Positions 42,967 to 51,970 of a DNA stretch of 59,481 nucleotides are shown piece after piece. Under the pieces are notes generated by a model. The model saw only the letters and a program-made list of their open reading frames with translations. It had not been told where the DNA came from and searched no databases. The stretch spans positions 1 to 59,481 of the forward strand of contig JAHAAN010000014.1 of assembly GCA_018376855.1 (NCBI GenBank). Direction: 5' to 3'. Position 1 is the first letter of the stretch. Every line of letters starts with the position of its first letter. Made by a program: the position numbers and the translations under genes. Source of the DNA: Clostridiales bacterium (lineage in GTDB: Bacteria; Bacillota; Clostridia; Christensenellales; QALW01).

Positions 42967-43689
42967 TTATTCCGAAGTTTTTAACCGCCTCCACAACTCC
43001 TCCTGCAAACTGGTATAGGCTTCAAATGCCTGTTCCTCCATAATACAGTCATAGTCTGCCATGTCCCGAAAGGCAACCCGCTCTCCCTGCTCCGGAGCAT
43101 AATTTTGAATCTTCCAGTCTATCCGAAACTGCGACGAATTCGGCTCGGTAAGAAGAAAGGTTCGTTTCTCCTGCTCGCTGTACCGATATCCTTCCGGCTT
43201 CCGGTATAGCTTCAGGCACACTAAATACTGCCGCCCGCTCCGCATGGGGATATTCACGGAATCCAACCCCACATGCTTGCTTATAATTACATGATGCGCT
43301 ATGGAACGTTCATACAATTCTTCGTTGCTCAGGTTCGTATCAAGAAAAAAGACCATCGTCGGCTCATAGATCCAAATCTCCTCGCCTGCCTGGATATTCT
43401 CATATGGCTTGAAAACATGCCGCACGGTAAAACGCGAAAGCATTTCACTTTTTGTTCTTCTCCGTTCTCCCGACGCCTCCACGATAAACACCGCGTCGGA
43501 ATCGTTTAAAAGCTCCGCTGCATCGGCAAACTTCACTTCATTCCGCCCATAGCCCACATAATAATCCGCCAGCAGCTCGTCGCTGAGAATCGGAGTCTCC
43601 TTCAGCAGGCATCGGTAAATAACCGCAAACGCAATGCCGGTAACAAAAAACACCGCGGCTAAAACAAGGCAAACCACCTTTTTCCCCAT
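42967..43689 (-). CDS. Membrane-anchored extracytoplasmic protein of the ABC operon, unknown function
   Basis: About 240 residues. One N-terminal membrane segment ('VVCLVLAAVFFVTGIAFAVIY') and a soluble exported domain, mostly beta, with no motif I recognise. The ATG at 43689 overlaps the ATPase stop by one base (TAATG) and has AAGGAGG at proper spacing. Last gene of a peptide-permease-permease-permease-ATPase operon, so it may bind the substrate or act as an accessory or immunity factor. Confidence 0.6.
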   Translation of the reverse strand: MGKKVVCLVLAAVFFVTGIAFAVIYRCLLKETPILSDELLADYYVGYGRNEVKFADAAELLNDSDAVFIVEASGERRRTKSEMLSRFTVRHVFKPYENIQAGEEIWIYEPTMVFFLDTNLSNEELYERSIAHHVIISKHVGLDSVNIPMRSGRQYLVCLKLYRKPEGYRYSEQEKRTFLLTEPNSSQFRIDWKIQNYAPEQGERVAFRDMADYDCIMEEQAFEAYTSLQEELWRRLKTSE

Positions 43690-44342
43690 TACCATTCCTC
43701 CTTAGAAACTTCCGCACAGCGGCCGTCCCGAACGTGATACACCTTATCGCACAGGTCTTTCACGTCCTCTTTCTGATGTGTGGCGATCAAACAGGTCGCC
43801 CCGCGCTGCTTCTGCTGCTTCAAAACCGCTCGGAAGCTTTCCACCGCGTCGTCATCCAGCTCGTTCGTCGGCTCGTCCAGAATCAACAGCTCCGGTTTTT
43901 CCATAATTGCCTGCGCAAGCGCAAGCTTCTGCCGCATTCCCATGGAAAACGCTTTATATTTTCTTTTATCGTCCGGTTCCAGTCCTACCGCCTCAAGCGC
44001 CTCGTCAATTTCCTTATCGCCGATTACACCGCGTATATCCGCAATAAGCCGAAGGTTCTCCCTCGCCGTAAGATGCTTCCATAAGCCGATATTTTCAATT
44101 ACAATCCCCATACTTTCAGGAAACGCACGCTCTTTTGTCAGGTTCTTGCCGAACACCTCCACATAACCCTCGTCCGGCGCAATCAAGCCTGAAACGGCTC
44201 GAAGAAGCATCGTCTTTCCCGATCCGTTTCTGCCGAAAAATCCGTGCACCAAACCCTTTTCCAGCTCCAGATTCACATGATCCAGCACAGTTTTTCCTTT
44301 CAGCGTTTTGACAATGTCCTTCACAATAATTTTATTCTTCAT
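43689..44342 (-). CDS. ABC transporter ATP-binding protein
   Basis: A 217-residue ATPase: Walker A 'GFFGRNGSGKTMLL', signature 'FSMGMRQKLALAQAI', Walker B 'ELLILDEPTNELDDD', H-loop 'CLIATHQ'. The small size and close relation to ABC-2-type exporters of the bacteriocin-immunity kind fit the three membrane subunits upstream. Confidence 0.9.
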   Translation of the reverse strand: MKNKIIVKDIVKTLKGKTVLDHVNLELEKGLVHGFFGRNGSGKTMLLRAVSGLIAPDEGYVEVFGKNLTKERAFPESMGIVIENIGLWKHLTARENLRLIADIRGVIGDKEIDEALEAVGLEPDDKRKYKAFSMGMRQKLALAQAIMEKPELLILDEPTNELDDDAVESFRAVLKQQKQRGATCLIATHQKEDVKDLCDKVYHVRDGRCAEVSKEEW

Positions 44343-44352
44343 AAAACACCTC

Positions 44353-45132
44353 TCAAGAAAAGAAATCCTTCTTCCGTATCATTCTCACACCCATAAAACA
44401 GACCGCAGCGATTAAAACCAGCTGGTATGCCAACGAAAACACCGCCGTAAAGAAATCCGCTCCGCCCAAAAACAGCTCCGGCATTTTTTCCGCCAACGTT
44501 CCTGTATGCAATACCAAAAGCCCCTGCGCAAAAGGAAGCAGCGCCAGCGCCGTCTTTGCGCCTGCACGTAGCAGCAAACCCGCCGCAAACTGCCCGAAAA
44601 CAAAGGAAGCCCACAAAAGCAGCAACGGAAAAACCGGCTTAAACCGAACGCACAGCACGTTCATCAGCAGAATCAGCGTTGTCTGCCCAAGCGTTCCCGT
44701 AACCAACAGGCAAAGAAGCGTCTGCACAAACAGCCCGAAGCTCTGCACGGGAATTCCGTGCACTGCTCCCGCCGCAGCCGCGGCAAGAATCGCTCCCACT
44801 CCGAAAAGAACGGAACCTCCCACCACCGAAGCCAGCTTTTGCAGCATCCATGTCCTTCTGCTGTAAGAACGGGTAAACAAAAACACCGCAGACTGTTCCA
44901 TATCCTCCTGCACGGCAGAGCCAAACAGCATCAGCTGAAGCAGCATCGGCAGCGCCAAAACAAGCATTTGGTGAATCTCCGGCCCCTCCGGAGACATCAC
45001 GCCGCCGAAGACGCATACCAACAGCTGTTCAACGCATGCAGGGCGATCCTGAACATTGCACAGCGCCAGCAGCACGCCGACTGCCAAGCCCCACAGCGCC
45101 TTACCGTAAAGCCCCCCGTTCCGCCGCGCCAT
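44353..45132 (-). CDS. ABC-2-type transporter membrane subunit
   Basis: A 259-residue polytopic protein with about six hydrophobic segments. Ends 10 nt before the ATPase gene and overlaps the preceding permease gene by 32 nt. No sequence family beyond an ABC-2-like permease is clear to me. Confidence 0.7.
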   Translation of the reverse strand: MARRNGGLYGKALWGLAVGVLLALCNVQDRPACVEQLLVCVFGGVMSPEGPEIHQMLVLALPMLLQLMLFGSAVQEDMEQSAVFLFTRSYSRRTWMLQKLASVVGGSVLFGVGAILAAAAAGAVHGIPVQSFGLFVQTLLCLLVTGTLGQTTLILLMNVLCVRFKPVFPLLLLWASFVFGQFAAGLLLRAGAKTALALLPFAQGLLVLHTGTLAEKMPELFLGGADFFTAVFSLAYQLVLIAAVCFMGVRMIRKKDFFS

Positions 45133-45793
45133 GCCCTGAAATGCACCCGCGCCTCAACGGAACCCCAAAATATGCGCACCCAAACAGCAACGCCCCCTTT
45201 CCCAGTGAAATCAACGCCTGCAAAAGGCTCTCCGCCGCACCGCCTGCCGTAAAAATCCGAAGCATAGGCAAGTAAAACAGTGAAACATTTCCGTCGCTTA
45301 AGTAGGCAGCCAACGCCCAATCCACGCTTAACAGCGCATATGCAGTTAAAAAACCGCGAAAGCTTTTTTCGCTCACCGCGCTTGCAAAGCAGGAGATCAC
45401 GCCGCATATCCAGAAGCTCAACGCCGCGTTTATGCCGCACAGGAGCATCTGCAAAACGCCCGCTCCTGCTTTGCCGAGAAAAAGAAAAACCAAAAACACA
45501 TAAGGAGCCGAAAAAATCAAACTCTCTGCCGCAAGATTTGCCATACGCTTCAAAAAAGCTTTTCTGTCGCTGCCGAAACGAACACAGCAGCAAATTCTCA
45601 TAAAAAAGGAATCATGCCTTCCTATGTAGATTAAATAGCACGGCATCAGAATAAAATGAACGTATTCCGGATACAAAAAGCCCTCGACGCCCCCAAGCGC
45701 TGTAACAGCCGCCGCATAAAGCGCATAAGCCCCAATAATGCCGATAAACTCGCCGAGCGTTACCGCCTGATAATAAAGCCGAAAACGTTTCAT
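45101..45793 (-). CDS. ABC-2-type transporter membrane subunit
   Basis: A 230-residue polytopic protein with about six hydrophobic segments. AAGGAGAG precedes the ATG. The last ~20 residues ('PLRRGCISGHGAAERGALR') are hydrophilic and run in another frame over the start of the next gene. Either this is a long overlap or the true C-terminus was lost by a small frameshift. Confidence 0.68.
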   Translation of the reverse strand: MKRFRLYYQAVTLGEFIGIIGAYALYAAAVTALGGVEGFLYPEYVHFILMPCYLIYIGRHDSFFMRICCCVRFGSDRKAFLKRMANLAAESLIFSAPYVFLVFLFLGKAGAGVLQMLLCGINAALSFWICGVISCFASAVSEKSFRGFLTAYALLSVDWALAAYLSDGNVSLFYLPMLRIFTAGGAAESLLQALISLGKGALLFGCAYFGVPLRRGCISGHGAAERGALR

Positions 45794-45827
45794 GGCCGCT
45801 CTCCTTTTTCAAAATAAAGAAACGCCG

Positions 45828-46697
45828 TTACAGAATATCCCGCTGCTTCTTCCCCGTTTTAATCCAAATCAGAACCGCACTTATGCACAAAGGCAATGCA
45901 AGACCAGCAAAAGGAATTATTAGGTTAACGTTATTAAAAACAGGCGCTACCAAAAAATAATTGGGAATAATCAGCCAATCTAATTTTAAAAATGAAAACG
46001 CAAACACCAAAGCAATATACACAACCGCGGGAAGCAGCAGGTTCACCACCGTATTCTTGCAAAAATGCAGCGAAACAGCGTAAGTAAACAGCGCCAAGCC
46101 CATGCCCCAAAGCCCAAACAACCCGATATGCGCAAGCATATTTAACGCAGGACGGTTCATTTGCAGCTGCGGAAAAAGCGCGCTGTCAAGCATGCTCCAC
46201 AGATTTTTATCATATACATTGTCTGACGAAGTTAACTTCTGCGCCGGCAGCGCAATCACACAAAAAAGATAGTTCAGCAGAAGCGGCAGCACAAATACCA
46301 AAAAACCGCTCAACGCCACCGCGGCCGCCTTGCCCCAATAATACCGCGCATGCCCGCCCTTCGCAATCAGCAGCACGTTGGTTCGGCTCTTCTTTTCTTC
46401 CACATAGGAGAGCGCAGCCGGAACGGCAGCCAGCAGCGGAAACAAAAAGATCAACGCGATCTGCCCGACCATGGACAAATACAGCATGCTGCCCATTTCC
46501 GGCGAATCGGCCAGCTCAAGATAAATTCCCTTTGCTTCCGGAACAATGTCGTATGTAGGATGCTTGTAACCCCTCGTAAACGTTGCGCCCTGGACCTCTG
46601 CAAAAGCCGCCAGCGCCAGCAGGCAGCATACCGCCAGCACGCCCCATACCTCCCAGCGGGAAAAAATCTTTTTCATCTCGTGCCTAAACATCTTCAT
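45828..46697 (-). CDS. ABC-2 family transporter permease
   Basis: A 289-residue permease beginning 'MKMFRHEMKKIFSRWEVW', the usual N-terminus of ABC-2 permeases, with about six membrane segments and a sizeable extracytoplasmic loop after the first. ATG at 46697 has AAAGGAGA at good spacing. An upstream in-frame ATG at 46724 overlaps the peptide gene stop (ATGA), so the two genes are tightly coupled. Confidence 0.78.
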   Translation of the reverse strand: MKMFRHEMKKIFSRWEVWGVLAVCCLLALAAFAEVQGATFTRGYKHPTYDIVPEAKGIYLELADSPEMGSMLYLSMVGQIALIFLFPLLAAVPAALSYVEEKKSRTNVLLIAKGGHARYYWGKAAAVALSGFLVFVLPLLLNYLFCVIALPAQKLTSSDNVYDKNLWSMLDSALFPQLQMNRPALNMLAHIGLFGLWGMGLALFTYAVSLHFCKNTVVNLLLPAVVYIALVFAFSFLKLDWLIIPNYFLVAPVFNNVNLIIPFAGLALPLCISAVLIWIKTGKKQRDIL

Positions 46698-46720
46698 GAT
46701 TTGGCGTTCTCCTTTAGCTT

Positions 46721-46843
46721 TCATAAAAATAAGGCGGAATAATGATTAAATTTATAATCTGTCGAATTTGCAAAAGCCGTTACCGAAGCGGCAAATGCAA
46801 TAAACACAATGGCAAAACCCATCATCTTTTTAAATTTCTTCAT
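46721..46843 (-). CDS. Small secreted-peptide gene heading the ABC operon
   Basis: A 40-residue ORF. Residues 1-25 form a classic Sec signal peptide: basic start 'MKKFKKMMG', hydrophobic core 'FAIVFIAFAASV', and an A-x-A site at 'TAFA'. Cleavage would release 'NSTDYKFNHYSALFL', 15 residues. AGGAAAG precedes the ATG, and a consensus-like promoter lies upstream. Its TGA overlaps the upstream ATG of the permease frame. A secreted signal, or a bacteriocin-like peptide handled by the following ABC transporter, is a reasonable inference. I know of no named homolog. Confidence 0.72.
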   Translation of the reverse strand: MKKFKKMMGFAIVFIAFAASVTAFANSTDYKFNHYSALFL

Positions 46844-46890
46844 TACATTCTTCTTTCCTACGCGCCATCATTATTTCGACATTTTTCCTG

Positions 46891-46919
46891 ATTATACCAT
46901 ACTTTCCATCTTGTTTCAA
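46891..46919 (-). promoter_or_regulatory. Promoter of the peptide-ABC operon
   Basis: Minus strand: TTGAAA (46914-46919), 17 nt, TATAAT (46891-46896). Confidence 0.78.
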
Positions 46920-47105
46920 GAATGCATTTTATAAATTTAAAAAATTATTTGTTCAACTATTGGAAATCGTTATATCACACTTCTCTCTATTTCAAGCTAC
47001 CTTTAAAAAACCGGCCTGCAAAACATGAAAAAATCTGTTCAATGACGGCAATATGTGGTATAATAACAAAATCAATCATATAACATTTGAAGGGACGGAA
47101 ATCCG

Positions 47106-48773
47106 ATGGCGGAAAACGAAGAAATCAGGCTGAATTTTATTGAGGAAAAAATTGATGCGGATGTAAAAGCGCATGCGGAAGACACAAACTACACCGTTTG
47201 CACGCGCTTTCCTCCGGAACCGAACGGCTATCTGCATATCGGGCATGTAAAAGCCATTTCTATCGATTTCGGCATGAAGGAGCGCTACGGCGGCCGCTGC
47301 AACCTGCGCATGGATGACACCAACCCTGCCAAAGAGGATATGCATTATGTCGAAGCGATCCAGAAGGACGTCCGCTGGCTGGGTTTCGAGTGGGATAACC
47401 TTACTTTCGGCTCGGACTATTACGACCAAACCTATGAATACGCCGTGGAATTAATTAAAAAAGGCCTTGCATATGTTTGCTTTTTAACACCCGATGAGAT
47501 CCGCGAATATCGCGGCACGCTCACAGAGCCGGGCAAGAACAGCCCCTACCGCGAAACCCCCGTTGAAGAAAATCTCCGCCTGTTTGAAAAAATGAAGAAC
47601 GGGGAATTTGCCGACGGCGAATGCGTGCTTCGCGCCAAGATCGACATGCAGTCCCCCAATATCAACATGCGAGATCCGATCATCTATCGCATCGCCCACA
47701 CCTCGCACTACCGCACCGGCGACAAATGGTGTATCTACCCGATGTATGACTTCGCCCACCCGATTCAGGACGCGCTGGAGGGCGTAACGCATTCGCTGTG
47801 CTCGCTGGAGTTTGAAGATCACCGCCCGCTTTACAACTGGGTGGTGGAGCATATCTCCGTGCCCAACAAGCCGCAGCAGATCGAATTTGCACGCATGAAC
47901 ATTACGCGCACGATCATGTCCAAGCGCTATTTAAAAAAGCTGGTGGACAATGCCTCCGTTTCCGGCTGGGACGACCCGCGTATGCCTACGATCGCCGGCC
48001 TGCGCCGCCGGGGCTACACGCCCGCAGCGCTGCGGGATTTCTGTTCACGCATCGGCGTGGCAAAGGTGTTTTCCACCATTGACGCTTCTCTTTTGGAGCA
48101 CTGTGTGCGCGAAGATTTAAACAACGTCGCACTGCGCCGCATGGGTGTTATTGACCCCGTAAAGCTTGTGCTGACCAATTACCCCGAAGATCAAACCGAG
48201 CTGCTGACGCTTGAAAACCACAATGCTGATGAAACAATGGGCACGCGGCAGGTTTCCTTCTCGCGCGAGCTGTATATTGAACGCGAGGATTTCATGCTCG
48301 ATCCGCCCAGCAAATTCTTCCGCCTTGCGCCCGGCCGCGAGGTTCGCTTAAAGGGCGCTTATATCATCAAATGTGAAAATGTTTTGCTGAACGACGACGG
48401 CAGCATCCGCTGCATCGAATGCACTTATGACCCCGAAACGCGCAGCGGCATGCCGGGTGCGGATCGCAAGGTGAAAGGCACCCTGCACTGGGTAAATGCC
48501 CGCGATTGCAGCCCCGCCGAATACCGCCTGTACGATTACCTGCTGGACGACCGCGAAGGGCAGGAGCTTGATTTCACCGAACGCATGAACCCCGATTCTC
48601 TGGTGATCAAACGCGGCTTCTGTGAACGCGCGCTCGCGCATGAGGAAATCGGCACCACCTACCAGCTGGTACGCATGGGTTATTTCCGCAAGGATGAAGA
48701 CTCCACTGCCGAGCTGCCCGTATTTAACCGTGTAGTAGGCCTAAAGGACACTTGGGCCAAATTAAATAAATAA
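47106..48773 (+). CDS. glnS: Glutaminyl-tRNA synthetase
   Basis: A 555-residue class I synthetase charging tRNA-Gln. 'TRFPPEPNGYLHIGHVKAISIDFG' holds the HIGH motif, 'IMSKRYLKKLV' the KMSKS motif, and a C-terminal beta-barrel anticodon-binding region follows. Full length. A TATAAT lies about 45 nt upstream. Having GlnRS suggests the cell does not rely solely on the GatCAB route for Gln-tRNA. Confidence 0.95.
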   Translation: MAENEEIRLNFIEEKIDADVKAHAEDTNYTVCTRFPPEPNGYLHIGHVKAISIDFGMKERYGGRCNLRMDDTNPAKEDMHYVEAIQKDVRWLGFEWDNLTFGSDYYDQTYEYAVELIKKGLAYVCFLTPDEIREYRGTLTEPGKNSPYRETPVEENLRLFEKMKNGEFADGECVLRAKIDMQSPNINMRDPIIYRIAHTSHYRTGDKWCIYPMYDFAHPIQDALEGVTHSLCSLEFEDHRPLYNWVVEHISVPNKPQQIEFARMNITRTIMSKRYLKKLVDNASVSGWDDPRMPTIAGLRRRGYTPAALRDFCSRIGVAKVFSTIDASLLEHCVREDLNNVALRRMGVIDPVKLVLTNYPEDQTELLTLENHNADETMGTRQVSFSRELYIEREDFMLDPPSKFFRLAPGREVRLKGAYIIKCENVLLNDDGSIRCIECTYDPETRSGMPGADRKVKGTLHWVNARDCSPAEYRLYDYLLDDREGQELDFTERMNPDSLVIKRGFCERALAHEEIGTTYQLVRMGYFRKDEDSTAELPVFNRVVGLKDTWAKLNK

Positions 48774-48789
48774 TAAGGAGCACACGACT

Positions 48790-49533
48790 ATGTACATCAA
48801 AACAGGAATTCAGCTTTATACCTGCCGCAATGAATTCTTTGCCGATAAAAAAGCCACATTTGAGCGTCTTGCCAAAATGGGCTATGACGGCGTGGAGTTC
48901 TTTATGGGCTTTGATATGCCCGCCAAAGAGCTGAAAGGGTTGCTGGACGATTACGGTCTTCAACCCTGCGGATGGCACACCGGCCTGCATCTGCTTGAAA
49001 ATGAGCTGATCTATTCCACAATGGAATATCACGCGGCGATTGGAAACCGTTATATCGGCGTAACGCTTCCCCGCGACCTTATGGACACTGCGGAAAAATG
49101 CACACAGCTGAACGAACGCTTTGCAAAAATCGAGCAAACGCTCTCCCAAAACGGCTTTGTGTTTGAATACCACAACCATTGGTGGGAATTTGAACCCATC
49201 GAAACCGGCGAGCTGCCCTATGATTTGATTTTCGGCACAAATCCCAAGATTTGCACACAGCTGGACGTTGGAAACGCTCTCAAAGGAAACGCAAAAGCCT
49301 TTGATTATTTGCGCAAGTATCCGGATCGCTCACCTTGCGTGCATATGAAGCCCTACAGCGCGGCGGACGGCTTTAACTGCGACATCGGCAAAGACGACGT
49401 TGATTGGAAACCGATCGTTGACCACTGCTACGCGCACGGAACCAAGTGGTTTATCTTCGAGCACGAGCAGGCGGATATCGCTATGCAGCGTGCAGAAAGC
49501 TGCCTTGCCGGTTTAAAGGCATTTATGAAATAA
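48790..49533 (+). CDS. Sugar phosphate isomerase/epimerase family TIM-barrel protein
   Basis: A 247-residue xylose-isomerase-like TIM barrel (AP endonuclease 2 family). Metal-site pattern: 'YDGVEFF', 'CGWHTGLH', 'FEYHNHWWEF', 'QLDVGNAL', 'VHMKPY', 'FIFEHEQ'. It probably isomerises or epimerises a sugar or inositol derivative. AAGGAG precedes the ATG, 16 nt after glnS, so probably co-transcribed with it. Confidence 0.87.
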   Translation: MYIKTGIQLYTCRNEFFADKKATFERLAKMGYDGVEFFMGFDMPAKELKGLLDDYGLQPCGWHTGLHLLENELIYSTMEYHAAIGNRYIGVTLPRDLMDTAEKCTQLNERFAKIEQTLSQNGFVFEYHNHWWEFEPIETGELPYDLIFGTNPKICTQLDVGNALKGNAKAFDYLRKYPDRSPCVHMKPYSAADGFNCDIGKDDVDWKPIVDHCYAHGTKWFIFEHEQADIAMQRAESCLAGLKAFMK

Positions 49534-49545
49534 ACATAAAAACGC

Positions 49546-49582
49546 AAAGAGCATTCCTTTCAAAGCAAGGAATGCTCTTTTT
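49546..49582. terminator. Strong hairpin terminator
   Basis: A perfect 14-bp stem (49546-49559 with 49567-49580) followed by T run. Shared by convergent units; the minus-strand T run is weaker. Confidence 0.85.
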
Positions 49583-49675
49583 ATCCCCCAAACTGCTTAA
49601 TACGAAAAAACTGATGATGGCAAAAGTCCGCTTTAGTTCTTGCGAAATCTATCGTATGCGCGAATAATCTGTGTT

Positions 49676-51424
49676 TTATTTGCGAAGAGTGGGATATTTC
49701 CCGTTTGTCAGCTCCCAAACATTTTCAAAGTCAAAGCCAACGAAGGTTTCCTGCTTCGCCATATCTTCAGCAGAGGTTACAACATTATGAGGATTATCAA
49801 TCAAGCAATCTTCGTCATACGCATCAAGATAAGGAACAAGCGTAGAACTGTACCATGTTTCAGTTCCCCGACGGTGTACTTCCTTGATTGTCGTATATGC
49901 CTCTCCATCCCATGGCATGCACTCTTCCCAATTATCGCAACCGCGCAGAGCCACAACGCCATGATACAGCGCCCATTGCTCCTCCTCTTCAATGCCTTGA
50001 ATATCAAACGCGCCAACATTGACAGCATTATTTACAAAAATGTGTTTGCAGTCTGTCATCGTTGTAATGCCGCCCATAAACGGAACTGTTTGAACATCGC
50101 CATACTTTGCTTTTGCCACAAAATTGCCTTCGTTCAGGCAGTCATTGATTTCAGTCCTTCCCGTCAGCTCGTCAGATAAAATATTAGCGCCAACGCCGCA
50201 GATACCACCGGTATAACAATTATAATAATTCCAATTTCCGATTGACATCCCGGTCATATCGAAGTCAATGCTGTTGGTGCAACGCTCAATCGTGCTGTTA
50301 CCGGCCATCGCACAAATGCCGCCGACCACACTGCCGCCAGGCCCCACATCCTTAGAGGATTCAGGATTTACAATCTTCACGAGACCGTCTACCTTTAAAT
50401 CACAAATGGTTGCGTTAAGAATACTGTTAAACAGGCCGGTATCGTTTTCAAACCAGTGCCTTGTCATGGCAATTCCGGATATCGTATGTCCATCTCCGTC
50501 AAAGGTTCCCATGAAAGCATGCGTTCTATCCCCGATCGGCGTCCACTCCTTATCTCCCAAAGAAATGTTTTCCGTTAGGGTAATCGTTTTGCCCTCAAAG
50601 GTCGTACCCCCATTTACTAACTCAGCCAAGCCGGCCAGCTGTTCGGGTTTATTCAATTTAAAGACCGTCTGCTCTGCATCGAACCATGCGCTATCAACAG
50701 TTTCTCCGTCCCACGGATCGCCGTAGATCGCATTCTCATCGTAATTCTCGTCAAAACTGTCGCTCTCATAAGGAGTCTGCGTTGCCACAAGGTTCAGAGA
50801 AAGCTCGGTTTTCAGCTCCACATCCTTGCGGTTGTATACCAAGCCGTCCTTCTCGTTCCCAACTTCCTCAGGGAAATATACGATCATCGCAAGATACACT
50901 GTTTCATCCTTTGCGGTCATGCGGTCTTCTTTCACATAAGTAAGAACGCTTTCTGCGCCCGCTGCTTTGACCTTCTCAAGCGCTTTAGCTCTGTCATATG
51001 TGCCTACTTCGGCCTTGTCGATCTCAACTACGGCGGTTTCCAAAACCTTGGACAGCGCCGCGCCGTCAGCTCCTACAACCGTGTCTTTTGCATCAACGGA
51101 CAGTTTGTACTTCAGCGCCAAGCTTCCGGCATTCTTTATCTCCAAATAGGCAACGGCTACCGCGCCCGGCTCCCAAAGAATCGCCGTTCCCTCTTGCGTT
51201 ACGAACAGATTCTCCGTATCCGCTTTAACTTCCGCAAACGAAGTCATGCTGGCGTTTTGGTAATTCAGCTCAATATCCAAATTTCCCGCAACGATCTTGT
51301 TCTTTCCGCTCGTTACGGAGTCAGTGAACCACGCGAACGTGGAGCCGACGAACATCGCCATGCACACCAGCATCGAAAGGACGCTCATAAGCAAGGCTTT
51401 CTTTGTGTGTTTGCTTTTCGTCAT
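49676..51424 (-). CDS. SipW-type signal peptide surface protein (TasA/camelysin-like start)
   Basis: A 582-residue exported protein. The N-terminus 'LLMSVLSMLVCMAMFVGSTFAWFTDSVTSG' followed by 'VAGNLDIELNY' is the SipW-dependent signal and mature start, typical of TasA-like fibre or surface proteins. Residues about 250-420 carry GLUG-type repeats ('FMGTFDGDGHTISGIAM', 'GGICAMAGNSTIERC', 'GGICGVGANILSDEL') found in adhesins. No anchor is visible at the C-terminus. AAAGGAGG precedes the ATG. A tetranucleotide repeat, promoter and terminator lie upstream and may control it. The sipW peptidase gene is not in the window. Confidence 0.85.
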   Translation of the reverse strand: MTKSKHTKKALLMSVLSMLVCMAMFVGSTFAWFTDSVTSGKNKIVAGNLDIELNYQNASMTSFAEVKADTENLFVTQEGTAILWEPGAVAVAYLEIKNAGSLALKYKLSVDAKDTVVGADGAALSKVLETAVVEIDKAEVGTYDRAKALEKVKAAGAESVLTYVKEDRMTAKDETVYLAMIVYFPEEVGNEKDGLVYNRKDVELKTELSLNLVATQTPYESDSFDENYDENAIYGDPWDGETVDSAWFDAEQTVFKLNKPEQLAGLAELVNGGTTFEGKTITLTENISLGDKEWTPIGDRTHAFMGTFDGDGHTISGIAMTRHWFENDTGLFNSILNATICDLKVDGLVKIVNPESSKDVGPGGSVVGGICAMAGNSTIERCTNSIDFDMTGMSIGNWNYYNCYTGGICGVGANILSDELTGRTEINDCLNEGNFVAKAKYGDVQTVPFMGGITTMTDCKHIFVNNAVNVGAFDIQGIEEEEQWALYHGVVALRGCDNWEECMPWDGEAYTTIKEVHRRGTETWYSSTLVPYLDAYDEDCLIDNPHNVVTSAEDMAKQETFVGFDFENVWELTNGKYPTLRK

Positions 51425-51517
51425 TGTGTTTTACCTCCTTTAATATTTTTTGCAATGACAATATGTAATCGGAATCTTCCCGATAACACCCTAATTCAGC
51501 CACTTTTTTATGCGGCG
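51425..51517 (-). other. 5' leader of the SipW-type gene
   Basis: Between the upstream terminator and the ATG there is a good ribosome-binding site but only weak promoter-like sequence. Transcription may therefore depend on read-through of the terminator. Confidence 0.4.
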
Positions 51518-51559
51518 CAAAAAAGCGCATCCCACCCGTTCAACACGGGCGGAATGCGC
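51518..51559 (-). terminator. Intrinsic terminator or attenuator upstream of the SipW-type gene
   Basis: A 15-bp stem including G-T pairs (51525-51539 with 51545-51559), 5-nt loop, and T6 on the minus strand. It lies between the repeat-associated promoter and the surface-protein ATG. Confidence 0.82.
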
Positions 51560-51612
51560 CTTTTATCTTTTGCTTATTTAATTTTTTATATGCCAAAAAG
51601 GCAGAGCTTACC

Positions 51613-51660
<48 letters not shown>

Positions 51661-51665
51661 CTAAC

Positions 51666-51694
51666 ATTATATTGCAGTTCTCCATAAAGCTCAA
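51666..51694 (-). promoter_or_regulatory. Promoter abutting the TCTG tract
   Basis: Minus strand: TTGAGC (51689-51694), 17 nt, TATAAT (51666-51671). Confidence 0.72.
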
Positions 51695-51891
51695 GCCCTT
51701 TTCATGTTTTTGCCATATATTTATCTGCATATAATATTATATTATATAACCCACATTTTTACAAGATGTTTTTGCAAATTTATCTTGCGGCTTTTTATGC
51801 CGTTTTTAGGCGCTGCCTTCATTTTCTGTTTTACCCGACAGTCCTCCTGCATGAACCGCCGTTAAAAATCTTCTTCAAATCGCAATCAGAT
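51695..51891. other. AT-rich intergenic region
   Basis: No gene, hairpin or operator is convincing here. Confidence 0.4.
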
Positions 51892-51927
51892 AAAAAATAA
51901 GCCAAAGAAAACATTTTCTCCGGCTTA
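51892..51927 (-). terminator. Terminator of the surface-protein gene at 51971
   Basis: A 14-bp stem with two G-T pairs (51898-51911 with 51914-51927) and T6 on the minus strand. Confidence 0.78.
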
Positions 51928-51970
51928 CTTTTCATCGGCAATTCTTTTAGATTTTATACCGCTCTTTTTA

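Noticed and set aside
41316..43043. 575-codon plus-strand ORF opposite glmU
   Set aside because: Antisense shadow, rich in Arg/His/Ala from reversed codons.
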